A stretch of 36,776 nucleotides of DNA from Blastopirellula sp. Its GTDB lineage: Bacteria; Planctomycetota; Planctomycetia; Pirellulales; Pirellulaceae. This document shows positions 8,272-16,247 of this stretch, piece after piece (positions within the stretch are counted from its first letter, which is position 1; the number at the start of each line of letters is the position of its first letter). The translations under genes and the position numbers were made by a program. The notes beneath the pieces were generated by a model, which did no database searches, was not told where the DNA came from, and was given only the letters and a program-made list of their open reading frames with translations. The stretch is taken from positions 12,780-49,555 of the forward strand of contig NZVR01000210.1 in assembly GCA_002701545.1 (NCBI GenBank). The letters run 5' to 3'.

Positions 8272-10353
8272 CTAAGGTGTCTGCTGTTCACGCGTGGCTT
8301 TCCACGGCAATGTGATGTCGCGCCCCAGTGCCTCGACTGTCACGACCACCCTTCCGGTAATCTGTTTGGCCGTCACGACAGCGTCAAAGTCCAGGACCAA
8401 TCCACCTGATTTCTCGGAGGTCGCCTGAAACTTCAGTCGGTCCCCCTGAATCACCGCGCGATCGATCGGAATTTTTCCCGCCGTCGTCGTCAGTTCCCCG
8501 GTCAGTCGCCCCTCGGCCAATTTCAACTTGAGTCGCTCGGTCGAGTTACCTCGTTGCCAGGTCCACTCGCCGCTAGGATCAATGGACGCTTGGCTGCGCA
8601 AATCTCCCGGTGCCTGATCCGGGGCGACGACCTTGAAGAAACCGATCATCATCTCTTCCCAACTTTGATCCCCCCAACGCACGCGTTTGGTTGCATCTGG
8701 ATTCGCAAAATTGTTGTCGGAATTGTCATACCACGCAGTGCACTCAACATACGACCCACGCGGCAACAGCTTAGGCTGACTCAGTTGATAGCTGAGTTGC
8801 CAATTGAAGTCGTACTTGGGCACGTCCAATAGCAACTCACGCTCACCTCCGGGTCGTACGAGTTCATATCGAAACGCTTTGCCACGAAGATGCATGTGGG
8901 GTGTCATGTCCAACAACAACTCATCGCGCACCACCCGATATCTTGCTTTCACCTTCTTGTTCGCATCTCCCGGTGCAATCGCAAAAGAGGTATCAATGGC
9001 CATGCGGCCGCGGAGTTCTTTTTTGACATCCTTTTTATCCATGAACTTGAATCCCGCATAACTGCGATCCATTTGGGGACTGCCATTGGGGGTGTAATGC
9101 ATTTCAAAGACCAGCTTGCTGCCCGCTGCCACTTTGATCGCCACGTCGTCTTGCAAGATCGTCGGCGTTGACCCGGGCGCGTAGCCCACCAGCATGGCGC
9201 GCCGCCGAAAGTCGCGCTGACGCTCTCCAGGAGGAAGCACATATACGATGATGTGGTGGACAACCGACCGGTTGTCTGGTCGGGCTTCCGCTGCACAAAT
9301 GTATTTGTCTTCCTGCCATTTGGGATCGACAACAAAATACTGGTAGTCAACGACCCCTTCCGCCGAAACGGCAAACGGCGCCTCGCGCATATACAACACT
9401 TCGTCCGGAGCGGTGATCTGCCAGCCGCTGGTAAATTTCGGCAACGGTGGGGTCTGTTTTGGGTCACCTTCCGGCATCCCATTCTCAATCCACGTCCGCA
9501 GTAGCGTCTTTTCTTCGTCGGTCAGGCGCGGATCGTTCCGAAAGTGCCCCGGCTTCGAGTTGGCAAACCAGGGTGGCATCCGATTGTCATCGATAACCTC
9601 CAGAATCGTATCCTCCCAACCCAGAATGTCATCGTAGCTGGTCAGGGTAAACGGCGCGAGCTCCCCATCGCGATGGCAGGAGACGCAACGTCGGTGAAAG
9701 ATCGGCGCGATCTGATGACTGTAAGTGACGTCTCCGACAGGGGTGACCTTATTCACTCGACCGATGTAACAACCAACAGATTTCGTTTCGGGCACCGACA
9801 CGGGCTTACCCGCCAACAGCTCGCCAATCGCTACCTCTAAATCCCGCCGCCGAGGTTGGTTTCGCGAAAGCCCCACCGCATACTGATCGTCAATACGACC
9901 ATGGTAGCGCACCACACGTTTCTCATCGAGCAGGAACACTTCTGGCGTCCGAGCAGCTTGCATGGCATCCGCTACCCGGTTACCCGGATCTTTCAGAAAG
10001 GGAAACGTCAATTCGTGCTGTGTGACATATCTGGTGATTTCTGTAACGCTATCTTGTGTGTTGGAATTGATACCTACCACGAGGACACCCTGGTCAGCAA
10101 ACTTTTCCTGCAGCTGTTGCAGCCGTGGCCCATACAGCTTTGCCAGCGGACATTCGGTACCCAGGAAAGCAACCACCAACAGCTTGGCTTCCTGCGCCTC
10201 TGCCAACGACCAGTGGGCACCTCGATGACCGCGCAGCCGGAAATTATCGACGGTCCGCCCCACCATAGAATTTGGCGTTGCGGCATACAAACTGCCGGGC
10301 ACGCAAATCGTGAGTAACCCAATCCACAAACCAAGTTGACGTTGTTGCTTCAC
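8272..10353 (-). CDS. Redoxin / cytochrome c / dicopper monooxygenase-like fusion
   Basis: An exported protein of about 693 residues with four modules. After a signal peptide (LWIGLLTICVPGSLYA) comes a thioredoxin-fold AhpC/TSA-like domain (about 30-180) with one cysteine, in TECPLAK, and no CXXC. A monoheme cytochrome c domain follows, with CVSCH at 223-227 and a likely axial Met in NRMPPW. Next is a copper type II ascorbate-dependent monooxygenase-like region (about 310-580). It shows all six ligands expected from the peptidylglycine hydroxylase family: HH at 366-367, the His of FEMHYTP, HMH at 486-488 and a Met of WEEMMIG. A C-terminal beta domain completes it. A GGAGAG box four bases upstream favours GTG at 10353 over an in-frame TTG at 10365. 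The substrate is unknown. Confidence 0.88.
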   Translation of the reverse strand: MKQQRQLGLWIGLLTICVPGSLYAATPNSMVGRTVDNFRLRGHRGAHWSLAEAQEAKLLVVAFLGTECPLAKLYGPRLQQLQEKFADQGVLVVGINSNTQDSVTEITRYVTQHELTFPFLKDPGNRVADAMQAARTPEVFLLDEKRVVRYHGRIDDQYAVGLSRNQPRRRDLEVAIGELLAGKPVSVPETKSVGCYIGRVNKVTPVGDVTYSHQIAPIFHRRCVSCHRDGELAPFTLTSYDDILGWEDTILEVIDDNRMPPWFANSKPGHFRNDPRLTDEEKTLLRTWIENGMPEGDPKQTPPLPKFTSGWQITAPDEVLYMREAPFAVSAEGVVDYQYFVVDPKWQEDKYICAAEARPDNRSVVHHIIVYVLPPGERQRDFRRRAMLVGYAPGSTPTILQDDVAIKVAAGSKLVFEMHYTPNGSPQMDRSYAGFKFMDKKDVKKELRGRMAIDTSFAIAPGDANKKVKARYRVVRDELLLDMTPHMHLRGKAFRYELVRPGGERELLLDVPKYDFNWQLSYQLSQPKLLPRGSYVECTAWYDNSDNNFANPDATKRVRWGDQSWEEMMIGFFKVVAPDQAPGDLRSQASIDPSGEWTWQRGNSTERLKLKLAEGRLTGELTTTAGKIPIDRAVIQGDRLKFQATSEKSGGLVLDFDAVVTAKQITGRVVVTVEALGRDITLPWKATREQQTP

Positions 10354-10541
10354 GCGACTCTCCAATCCTTGCCAAGCCTTTGTTTTCGCGCCACCGCTCG
10401 AATCCCGAATGAGATACGTGCTGCGGAGTCGCAGTTTAGAACAGATCTCTGTACCGTGTCACGGCTGTTTTGTGCCCTCACGCCAATCGCTGGCACTTAC
10501 GAATTCGCCCATCTTTCCAATCTCAACCATTCCATCCTTGG

Positions 10542-12125
10542 CTACTTCCTGCGCGGCCAGCCGGTCTGAAGACGGCTACCACCAAGTGGACTATCCTGAA
10601 CCGCGACACTCCCCCCGTGTTTACTCACAATCCTACGTACCAGGGCCAATCCTAATCCGACACCGTGTCCTGAGTCCTCGAGGCGGACAAACGGCTCGAA
10701 GACCCGCTGGCGATCTCCTGCGGGGATTCCCGGCCCATCATCGTCGATGTCAATCGTGATCGAATCCTCGTTTTCCAAAATGTGAATCACCACCTGCCGT
10801 TCCGCAAAGCGTGCGGCATTGGCGATAAGATTTCCCAGAGCTCGCTCGAACCCCGCGCGATCTGCTTGCACCGTAACTTGGTCGCTTGGTCGCTGACCAA
10901 TTTCAAAGCTGATCGTCGGATGCACTTGGGCGTGTTTTTCCAACAGTTGTTCCACAATCGGGATCAACCCCAGCGATTCGACATCGAAGCGATCCTCATC
11001 CGACTCTAAACGGACATAGCGCAACAGTTCTCCCACCAAGTCATCCAGTTCTTCCGATGCATTCTCAAGTGAGTGCAAACGTTCTTCGCGGTGGCGATCG
11101 TCGGGGGCTGACCGGATGAGGTCGATGGCGAAATGGATTCTGGCCAAGGGAGTGCGTAATTCGTGAGATACTGCCTGCAGCAACTCGCGCTGGGTTCGCA
11201 ACATCGTCTCCGTTCGGCTGGCCATGTGATTGAATGCCTGCGCCAGAGGCTTGGCCGCTGCACCCACCTGCTGCTCGTCAACGCGCGCGGTCAGGTCACC
11301 GGCGGCAATGGCTTTCGCAGCGTGTTCGACACGACGCAGTTGTCGCGCGATCGGTCGCAACAGCAATGCGATGGCGAGCGCAGCAGGAAGTAACACCAGC
11401 GCTAAAGTCGTTGTCGCCGCTTTGTCGTCGCCGCGTTCAAAGTTTGGAAAAGGACCGCAGCGGAACACTTCGGAATGGCCTTCCAACTCGGAAGCGGCAA
11501 AACCTCGTTGTTCACCACTCGCATCGGGCGCTAAAAAGAACACGACCTCACGACCTCGTTCTAATCGCAGCCGCGCCCCGCCGGGGATCTCCTGACGCTC
11601 CACCAAAGCGATGGCTACGTCAAACTGCTGGGCCATCTCCGACAACATGCGCTGGCGATCGTCCTTGGCCAACGCCAGCCTGGTAGTGGCTAAACGCATC
11701 CAGCCTTTGAATGCATCCTCAATCTCCAAATAGCCATAATCAGGAAAGGGTCCCAACCGTACGACATTTTCTCCATCTGCCAGAAGTGCAGCCACCACGT
11801 CCCGACCATTCTCCATTCGGTAATGCACAACGTCGTCGTCTGCGACGAAGCGCCGCTGCACTGCCGGCGTCAGCTCGGCAAGAGGCATCAGTTGGATAGG
11901 GTGACCGAAGCTACGACCTAAATCCGCCAGCATCATCGGGCGGCGCTCTTGGTCGACTTCATCCACCGATTTCGCAACCAGCCTCGCCCCTCCCGCGTGC
12001 GCCTCTTCAAAGACACGCGTCCTGTCAGCCGCCAAGCGCTGGTCTGTCACTTGGCTGTGGATATACCAGGCGACAAACAATACCGCCAAGACACCGATAT
12101 ACAGGAGGATGAAAAGTCGTGTCAT
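10542..12125 (-). CDS. Sensor histidine kinase (HAMP-HisKA-HATPase)
   Basis: A 527-residue membrane kinase. Transmembrane segments are at about 4-22 and 237-256 and enclose a periplasmic sensor of about 210 residues. HAMP (about 257-310) and a HisKA dimerisation helix follow, with the phosphorylated His321 in SHELRTPLARIHF. The catalytic domain shows the N box (NLIANAARF), G1 (DDDGPGIP) and G2 (GHGVGLGLAL). All key residues are intact. The domain layout recalls the RstB/CpxA class. The sensor appears to be two related units, each ending in GPFP followed by D/N and an aromatic. Its ATG overlaps the stop of the response regulator gene (ATGA), so the two are translationally coupled and very likely cognate. 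The signal is unknown. Confidence 0.95.
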   Translation of the reverse strand: MTRLFILLYIGVLAVLFVAWYIHSQVTDQRLAADRTRVFEEAHAGGARLVAKSVDEVDQERRPMMLADLGRSFGHPIQLMPLAELTPAVQRRFVADDDVVHYRMENGRDVVAALLADGENVVRLGPFPDYGYLEIEDAFKGWMRLATTRLALAKDDRQRMLSEMAQQFDVAIALVERQEIPGGARLRLERGREVVFFLAPDASGEQRGFAASELEGHSEVFRCGPFPNFERGDDKAATTTLALVLLPAALAIALLLRPIARQLRRVEHAAKAIAAGDLTARVDEQQVGAAAKPLAQAFNHMASRTETMLRTQRELLQAVSHELRTPLARIHFAIDLIRSAPDDRHREERLHSLENASEELDDLVGELLRYVRLESDEDRFDVESLGLIPIVEQLLEKHAQVHPTISFEIGQRPSDQVTVQADRAGFERALGNLIANAARFAERQVVIHILENEDSITIDIDDDGPGIPAGDRQRVFEPFVRLEDSGHGVGLGLALVRRIVSKHGGSVAVQDSPLGGSRLQTGWPRRK

Positions 12126-12826
12126 TTTTCCACAGAGAGAATGTATCCCACGCCCCGAACTGACTTAATGCGACGCGGATTGTGCGGGTCATCACCTAGC
12201 TTCTTCCGCAGCCGTGACACGCGCAAATCCATCGACCGATCGATGCCGTCGTAACGCATTCCGTGCAACTCTTGGTACATCACACCACGGCTCAGCACCT
12301 TTCCAACGTTTTGTGCCAACAGCCACAACAAGTCGAATTCCGCTGTCGTTAAATCCAAAGACTGGCCTTCAAGTTCGACTGTGCGGCAAGACTGATCAAT
12401 GACTAAGGAACCCGTATCGATCTTACTGTCCGCAGCATCCACTGGTTGTGATGTCGCTTTGCGCAAATGCACGCGCAATCTCGCCAGCAGCGCATGCGGA
12501 CGCACCGGCTTGGTAAGATAATCATCGGCGCCTACCTCCAGGCCAATGACCTCATCCACCTCTTCACCGCGCGCTGTCAGGATCAGGATGGGACCTGAAA
12601 AACTACCGCGGATCTGTCGGCAGACCGAGAAACCGTCTAACCCTGGCAAATTCACGTCCAGAATCACCACGTCTGGCCTGTCAGCCGCCATCCTGCTTTC
12701 AACAAGATCACCGCGAAATTCGATCAACATCTCGAAGCCGTGAGACGTCAGAAATTCAGCCACCATATACGCTAATTCTCGGTCATCTTCGACCAACAAC
12801 ACGCGCTGCTTTTGTGTTTCATCCAT
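12122..12826 (-). CDS. OmpR-family DNA-binding response regulator
   Basis: A 234-residue two-domain transcription factor. The receiver (about 8-122) has the acidic pair Glu13/Asp14/Asp15, phosphoacceptor Asp57 in VVILDVNLPG, Thr84 in ILTARG and Lys106 in YLTKPVRP. The C-terminal winged helix (about 135-234) has the typical LTTAEFDLLWLL and the recognition-helix region RSMDLRVSRLRKKL, then VRGVGYIL. It resembles RstA/OmpR-type regulators. I use the ATG at 12826, which starts directly before the receiver; the frame extends upstream to 12925 without domain support. It is the first gene of a two-gene operon, with the kinase overlapping by four bases. No binding sites could be identified upstream. 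Confidence 0.96.
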   Translation of the reverse strand: MDETQKQRVLLVEDDRELAYMVAEFLTSHGFEMLIEFRGDLVESRMAADRPDVVILDVNLPGLDGFSVCRQIRGSFSGPILILTARGEEVDEVIGLEVGADDYLTKPVRPHALLARLRVHLRKATSQPVDAADSKIDTGSLVIDQSCRTVELEGQSLDLTTAEFDLLWLLAQNVGKVLSRGVMYQELHGMRYDGIDRSMDLRVSRLRKKLGDDPHNPRRIKSVRGVGYILSVEK

Positions 12827-13126
12827 GTCTTCATTGTACAACTGGAAGGCAGTTTCATGCGTCCCTCCTGGACGGTCGCTACAAACCGATACGTTCACCA
12901 GCTTCGCGAGATAGCGGCGGTTCACCGAGCCCCACAGTTACTTGCCACCCGTCATCTACCAGCGCGTTGCGCACTTGACGAACACAACTGCCATGATGCC
13001 AACGGTGACTCCCGGGGCCAAAGCAGCCCCTCCCAGCCATACCGACGGTCGCTTGAGTTGCCTATCCGAGGTGGTGCGCCTGCTGTGATCACCACAGCGG
13101 AACCCGGCAATCACAGCGGAAACCGC
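12827..13126. other. Intergenic region upstream of the regulator operon
   Basis: About 300 bases between the stop of the ABC-2 permease and the start of the response regulator, both on the - strand. No gene is supported. It should contain the promoter of the two-component operon. It holds a small perfect inverted repeat at 13082-13098 (GCTGTG, five-base spacer, CACAGC) and two direct copies of CACAGCGGAA at 13093 and 13112. These sit just past the end of the permease gene and could be part of its 3' end or a regulator site. Confidence 0.45.
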
Positions 13127-14902
13127 TTAGGCCACGTCGCGATCTTCAAACAGAATCAGCGACAATAAGAGCGCGATCAGGCTATACACCAGACAATAAA
13201 CCGACGACCAAGCCAGATACATCATGGGGACCGATCTGCCCGAAGTAATCGCGGCTTGCATGTCGAAGTGCTCCAAGTTTGGCAACACCGTCGCAATCAA
13301 CTGCGCGACAAACATGACGACCTCGAATTGATCACCCACCGCTGCAGACTGAACTAGCAGAGGGGTCAAATGGCCAAGTACGTAAATCGAAAAACAGGTG
13401 ATCAGATTGGCCAGCATCGGCAGTCGTGTCGACAACGCCACACTCAGCCCAGTCAACACGACCGTTGCCATCAACGCGAGGCAAAGCCCTGGAATAATGG
13501 CAAACGTTTCAAAGTGCACTGTTTGCCAGGAAGGCATATCATCAGCACCTTCCTTCGCTTCATGAAACGGCATGTAGGATACGACAAACAACAGCGCCGT
13601 TCCCAACACAACGAACATCAACATCGTCGCCCAGTTGATACCCAAGAATTTACCAATGATAAACGACTGACGACGTATCGGCTTCGACAAGACGGTCAAT
13701 GCGGTCCGCCCTTCGATTTCGTCTGTAATCGCAGTACTTGACGCCCACACGGCTGACAATACCGCCAACACCTTAATCAGCGTTAAGCCTGCATCCTTCA
13801 GCATCTTGATATCCTCGCCAAACGTGTTGTAAGGCAAGTACAGAAAGAGCACGATCAAAAACAACCCAATGATCAACAGAATGATATAGAAGGGTTGAAT
13901 CACGCTCGTCTTAAAGGTCGACAACGCCACTGCGGAAATCTTGGGCAACGCATTTCTGTGAGCGAAATAGACAACAAAAATCACCACCACAAAGAGCGCT
14001 GAAAGCGGGATTGTCATCACCTCTGGGTATTGGATCGACGTCACCAACGTCAACTTCAGATCGGCATCCTCCTCGCTGAAGTTCGACACGAATATCTCTG
14101 TGACTTCGCCCTTGGGAAAAGGATTTGTCGGCGTGGTTCGAGCATCCCAACGCACCACTTCATCATCGGTGACATCAATCTCGCGATAGCCCAGTGCAGC
14201 CGAATCCTCAAATCCGGAGATCACCAAGCGACGGTTGGAATCAAAGATAATCGCCTCTAACTCTTCCTGACGAAACGAGACAGCAACCGCCGTCGGCTCA
14301 GGATCCTCATTCAATCCCCTCTGTGTATCGACTCCAGGAATCGTCAGTTCGATTGGGTCCTGCTCGCCAACAGAACCCAGACGGGTGAAGGAAAGCACAA
14401 TTTGGTCTGGATCCCGAACCAACGAAATGCCAAGGATCCCATAAATCGCGATCAAACCGAACAGAATGCCGATGCCCCACAATGGCCCTTCATGAAACGT
14501 CAACCACGTTTCGTCAATCGTCCGCTTGCTGACCAAGGTCACCATGGTGAATCCCAACCCCAGACAGATCAGCAACACGGGTATTGCCAAACCAAGGATC
14601 TGTGTCAACGACAGGCCGCCTTGATCCTCTCCGGCCAGCAGAGATCCTCCGGATGTGGTCAAAAACGCGACAGTCACGGCGAAAACGCCAAATCCGCAGA
14701 TTAATCCAGCAATCCGAAACCGCTGCGGATCGTCCTTCAGGGAACCAATCACCGGAATTCGCGAGAGCCCGGCACAGACAAGCCACAGGACACCAAGCGA
14801 AATGAGGCCGAGCAAAACACCCAAACTCATTAGCCACAAAGGAGTTAGCCAATCAACAACCCACGGTGGTACTTGACCAACAAAGCTGAAACTTTCCAAC
14901 AT
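13127..14902 (-). CDS. ABC-2 type transporter permease
   Basis: A 591-residue integral membrane protein. Hydrophobic helices are at about 19-45, 63-83, 101-123 and 142-161. A soluble, probably extracytoplasmic domain (about 165-297) follows, then further helices at about 298-315, 335-356, 375-393, 420-442, 465-490, 495-518 and 562-585. The segment TAITDEIEGRTALTVLSKPI is the characteristic loop of ABC-2 permeases (NatB/Gld/Nos type), which work with a separate ATPase to export or remodel envelope components. No ATPase gene is adjacent, so its partner must lie elsewhere. ATG codons at 14920 and 14902 are both possible; I use the second because it directly precedes the hydrophobic N-terminus. 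The acylphosphatase gene lies about 100 bp upstream on the same strand. Confidence 0.85.
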   Translation of the reverse strand: MLESFSFVGQVPPWVVDWLTPLWLMSLGVLLGLISLGVLWLVCAGLSRIPVIGSLKDDPQRFRIAGLICGFGVFAVTVAFLTTSGGSLLAGEDQGGLSLTQILGLAIPVLLICLGLGFTMVTLVSKRTIDETWLTFHEGPLWGIGILFGLIAIYGILGISLVRDPDQIVLSFTRLGSVGEQDPIELTIPGVDTQRGLNEDPEPTAVAVSFRQEELEAIIFDSNRRLVISGFEDSAALGYREIDVTDDEVVRWDARTTPTNPFPKGEVTEIFVSNFSEEDADLKLTLVTSIQYPEVMTIPLSALFVVVIFVVYFAHRNALPKISAVALSTFKTSVIQPFYIILLIIGLFLIVLFLYLPYNTFGEDIKMLKDAGLTLIKVLAVLSAVWASSTAITDEIEGRTALTVLSKPIRRQSFIIGKFLGINWATMLMFVVLGTALLFVVSYMPFHEAKEGADDMPSWQTVHFETFAIIPGLCLALMATVVLTGLSVALSTRLPMLANLITCFSIYVLGHLTPLLVQSAAVGDQFEVVMFVAQLIATVLPNLEHFDMQAAITSGRSVPMMYLAWSSVYCLVYSLIALLLSLILFEDRDVA

Positions 14903-15006
14903 GACAACCGCGCAATGCATGAACGAGGATGGGGTGTATCTGAAGGAATACGCAAGCCAAACGAGGTAGGTTCGGCTGTCTTGCCAGTTCTCGTGGTCGC
15001 AGCCCC

Positions 15007-15309
15007 TCAGGAACGGACGCCAAACTGTTCAAATTCGCCGTTGGCGGCCAGTTCATCCAGCATTTCACCTGAGATCCGGTGAGCGAGTTGCTCGCGGATT
15101 TGCCCAAGAAACTCGTCTAATTCCGGCTTCTTCCCCTCCACAACCAGTTCGACACGGCCATCGGACAGGTTCCTGACGTACCCCGTGACCTCGTATCCCA
15201 CCGCAATTTGGCAGGTGGTTGCACGAAACCCAACGCCCTGGACGTGCCCCGAAAAATACACGTGCCAACGAACGGAATCTCCTGCTGACGCAGCTGATGG
15301 ACTGGTCAT
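15007..15309 (-). CDS. acyP: Acylphosphatase
   Basis: A 100-residue protein matching the whole acylphosphatase fold. It hydrolyses acyl phosphates such as carbamoyl phosphate or 1,3-bisphosphoglycerate in the cytoplasm. The two PROSITE-type signatures are clear: GHVQGVGFR (catalytic Arg29) and GYVRNLSDGRVE (catalytic Asn47). A short nonconserved leader of about 12 residues precedes the first strand. I use the ATG at 15309; an earlier in-frame start at 15333 adds eight residues without similarity to the family. It lies downstream of the methyltransferase gene on the same strand with a gap of about 140 bp, so cotranscription is possible but not shown. Confidence 0.95.
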   Translation of the reverse strand: MTSPSAASAGDSVRWHVYFSGHVQGVGFRATTCQIAVGYEVTGYVRNLSDGRVELVVEGKKPELDEFLGQIREQLAHRISGEMLDELAANGEFEQFGVRS

Positions 15310-15447
15310 CTTTCCTCCACATAGAAAAGCCATAGCTCATCCCACGATCCTACCAGCGCGCACCGCAGCGACAACCATCCACCAGCGTTCCTTGCCCGAT
15401 GGCTTGTTCTGGCAACGTCCGGACCGTGCCGATCGCACCAAGTCTGT

Positions 15448-16221
15448 TTAGCCAACGCGCCGCAGGACAAACACCGCATCGGACAACTCGTCGTCGAACG
15501 GTACTGGGTGATCAATCTCGTACCAAAAATCGAAAACTTCACAAAGTTCCAACTTCGGTACTTTGGCCAGCAACCTGCGAAACTGAGTGGCTGTATACAG
15601 GCGATACGGGTATTCAGAAACAATCCGCAAGCGTCGTTTCGGGTTGGTGACCACCAACGAAAATCGCAGCGTCTCACGTCGTTTTCGCCGGTCAAAGGCG
15701 ACCACTCGTAACGTGGTTGTCACCCGTGTGACACCATGTTTCGCCGTCCAGCGCTCCACGGCCTCTTCTTCGGCGTCCAAAGGAATGATATGGAAACCCA
15801 GGATGAACAGCCCTCCCGGTCTAAGACAGTTAGCAATCGATTGCAGATGGCTGAGCGCTGCCTTTTCCGAGATCAGGTGACGAAACGTATTGAACGTACA
15901 AAATGCGGCGTCCACAGGTTGCGGCAGTTGAAACGAAGTCATGTCACCTGTCGTCACATCACCCGTCAGATTGCTCCTTTTCAAGCGCTGTTTGACATAC
16001 TTCACCATCGCTGGATTGAGGTCGCAGGCAGTCATCTGATAACCGCGCCGGGCCATTTCCATCACCAGCCGGCCGCCTCCGCATCCTGGTTCGAATAAAT
16101 GCTTCGTGGGCTGCAAGCCATATTGAGAACAGGCGGCCTCAATAAAATCCGCTTCGACTTTGGTCTCTGAACGAAACGCCAAATCCCAGTACTGAGGATA
16201 CGAATAACAATCGTCCGGCAA
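15448..16221 (-). CDS. Class I SAM-dependent methyltransferase
   Basis: A 257-residue Rossmann-fold methyltransferase. Motif I is FEPGCGGGRLVMEMA (about 43-57), motif II ends in TACDLNPAMV (the acidic residue that binds the SAM ribose), and a motif III/IV-like DAAFCTFNTFRHL is followed by GGLFILGFHI. The C-terminal half has a beta-rich region ending in LCEVFDFWYEIDHP, as in small-molecule methyltransferases of the Methyltransf_25/11 group. The substrate is unknown. The apparent start is TTG at 16221, since no ATG precedes motif I in frame. It follows the DUF1501 gene by 26 bp on the same strand and is probably cotranscribed with it. Confidence 0.88.
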   Translation of the reverse strand: MPDDCYSYPQYWDLAFRSETKVEADFIEAACSQYGLQPTKHLFEPGCGGGRLVMEMARRGYQMTACDLNPAMVKYVKQRLKRSNLTGDVTTGDMTSFQLPQPVDAAFCTFNTFRHLISEKAALSHLQSIANCLRPGGLFILGFHIIPLDAEEEAVERWTAKHGVTRVTTTLRVVAFDRRKRRETLRFSLVVTNPKRRLRIVSEYPYRLYTATQFRRLLAKVPKLELCEVFDFWYEIDHPVPFDDELSDAVFVLRRVG

Positions 16222-16247
16222 CCCGCCGTTCTGCTGGGCCGGAACGA

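Noticed and set aside
13115-13127. AGCGG-AAA-CCGCT hairpin at the end of the ABC-2 permease gene.
   Set aside because: A five-base stem overlapping the stop codon, without a T tract; likely chance.
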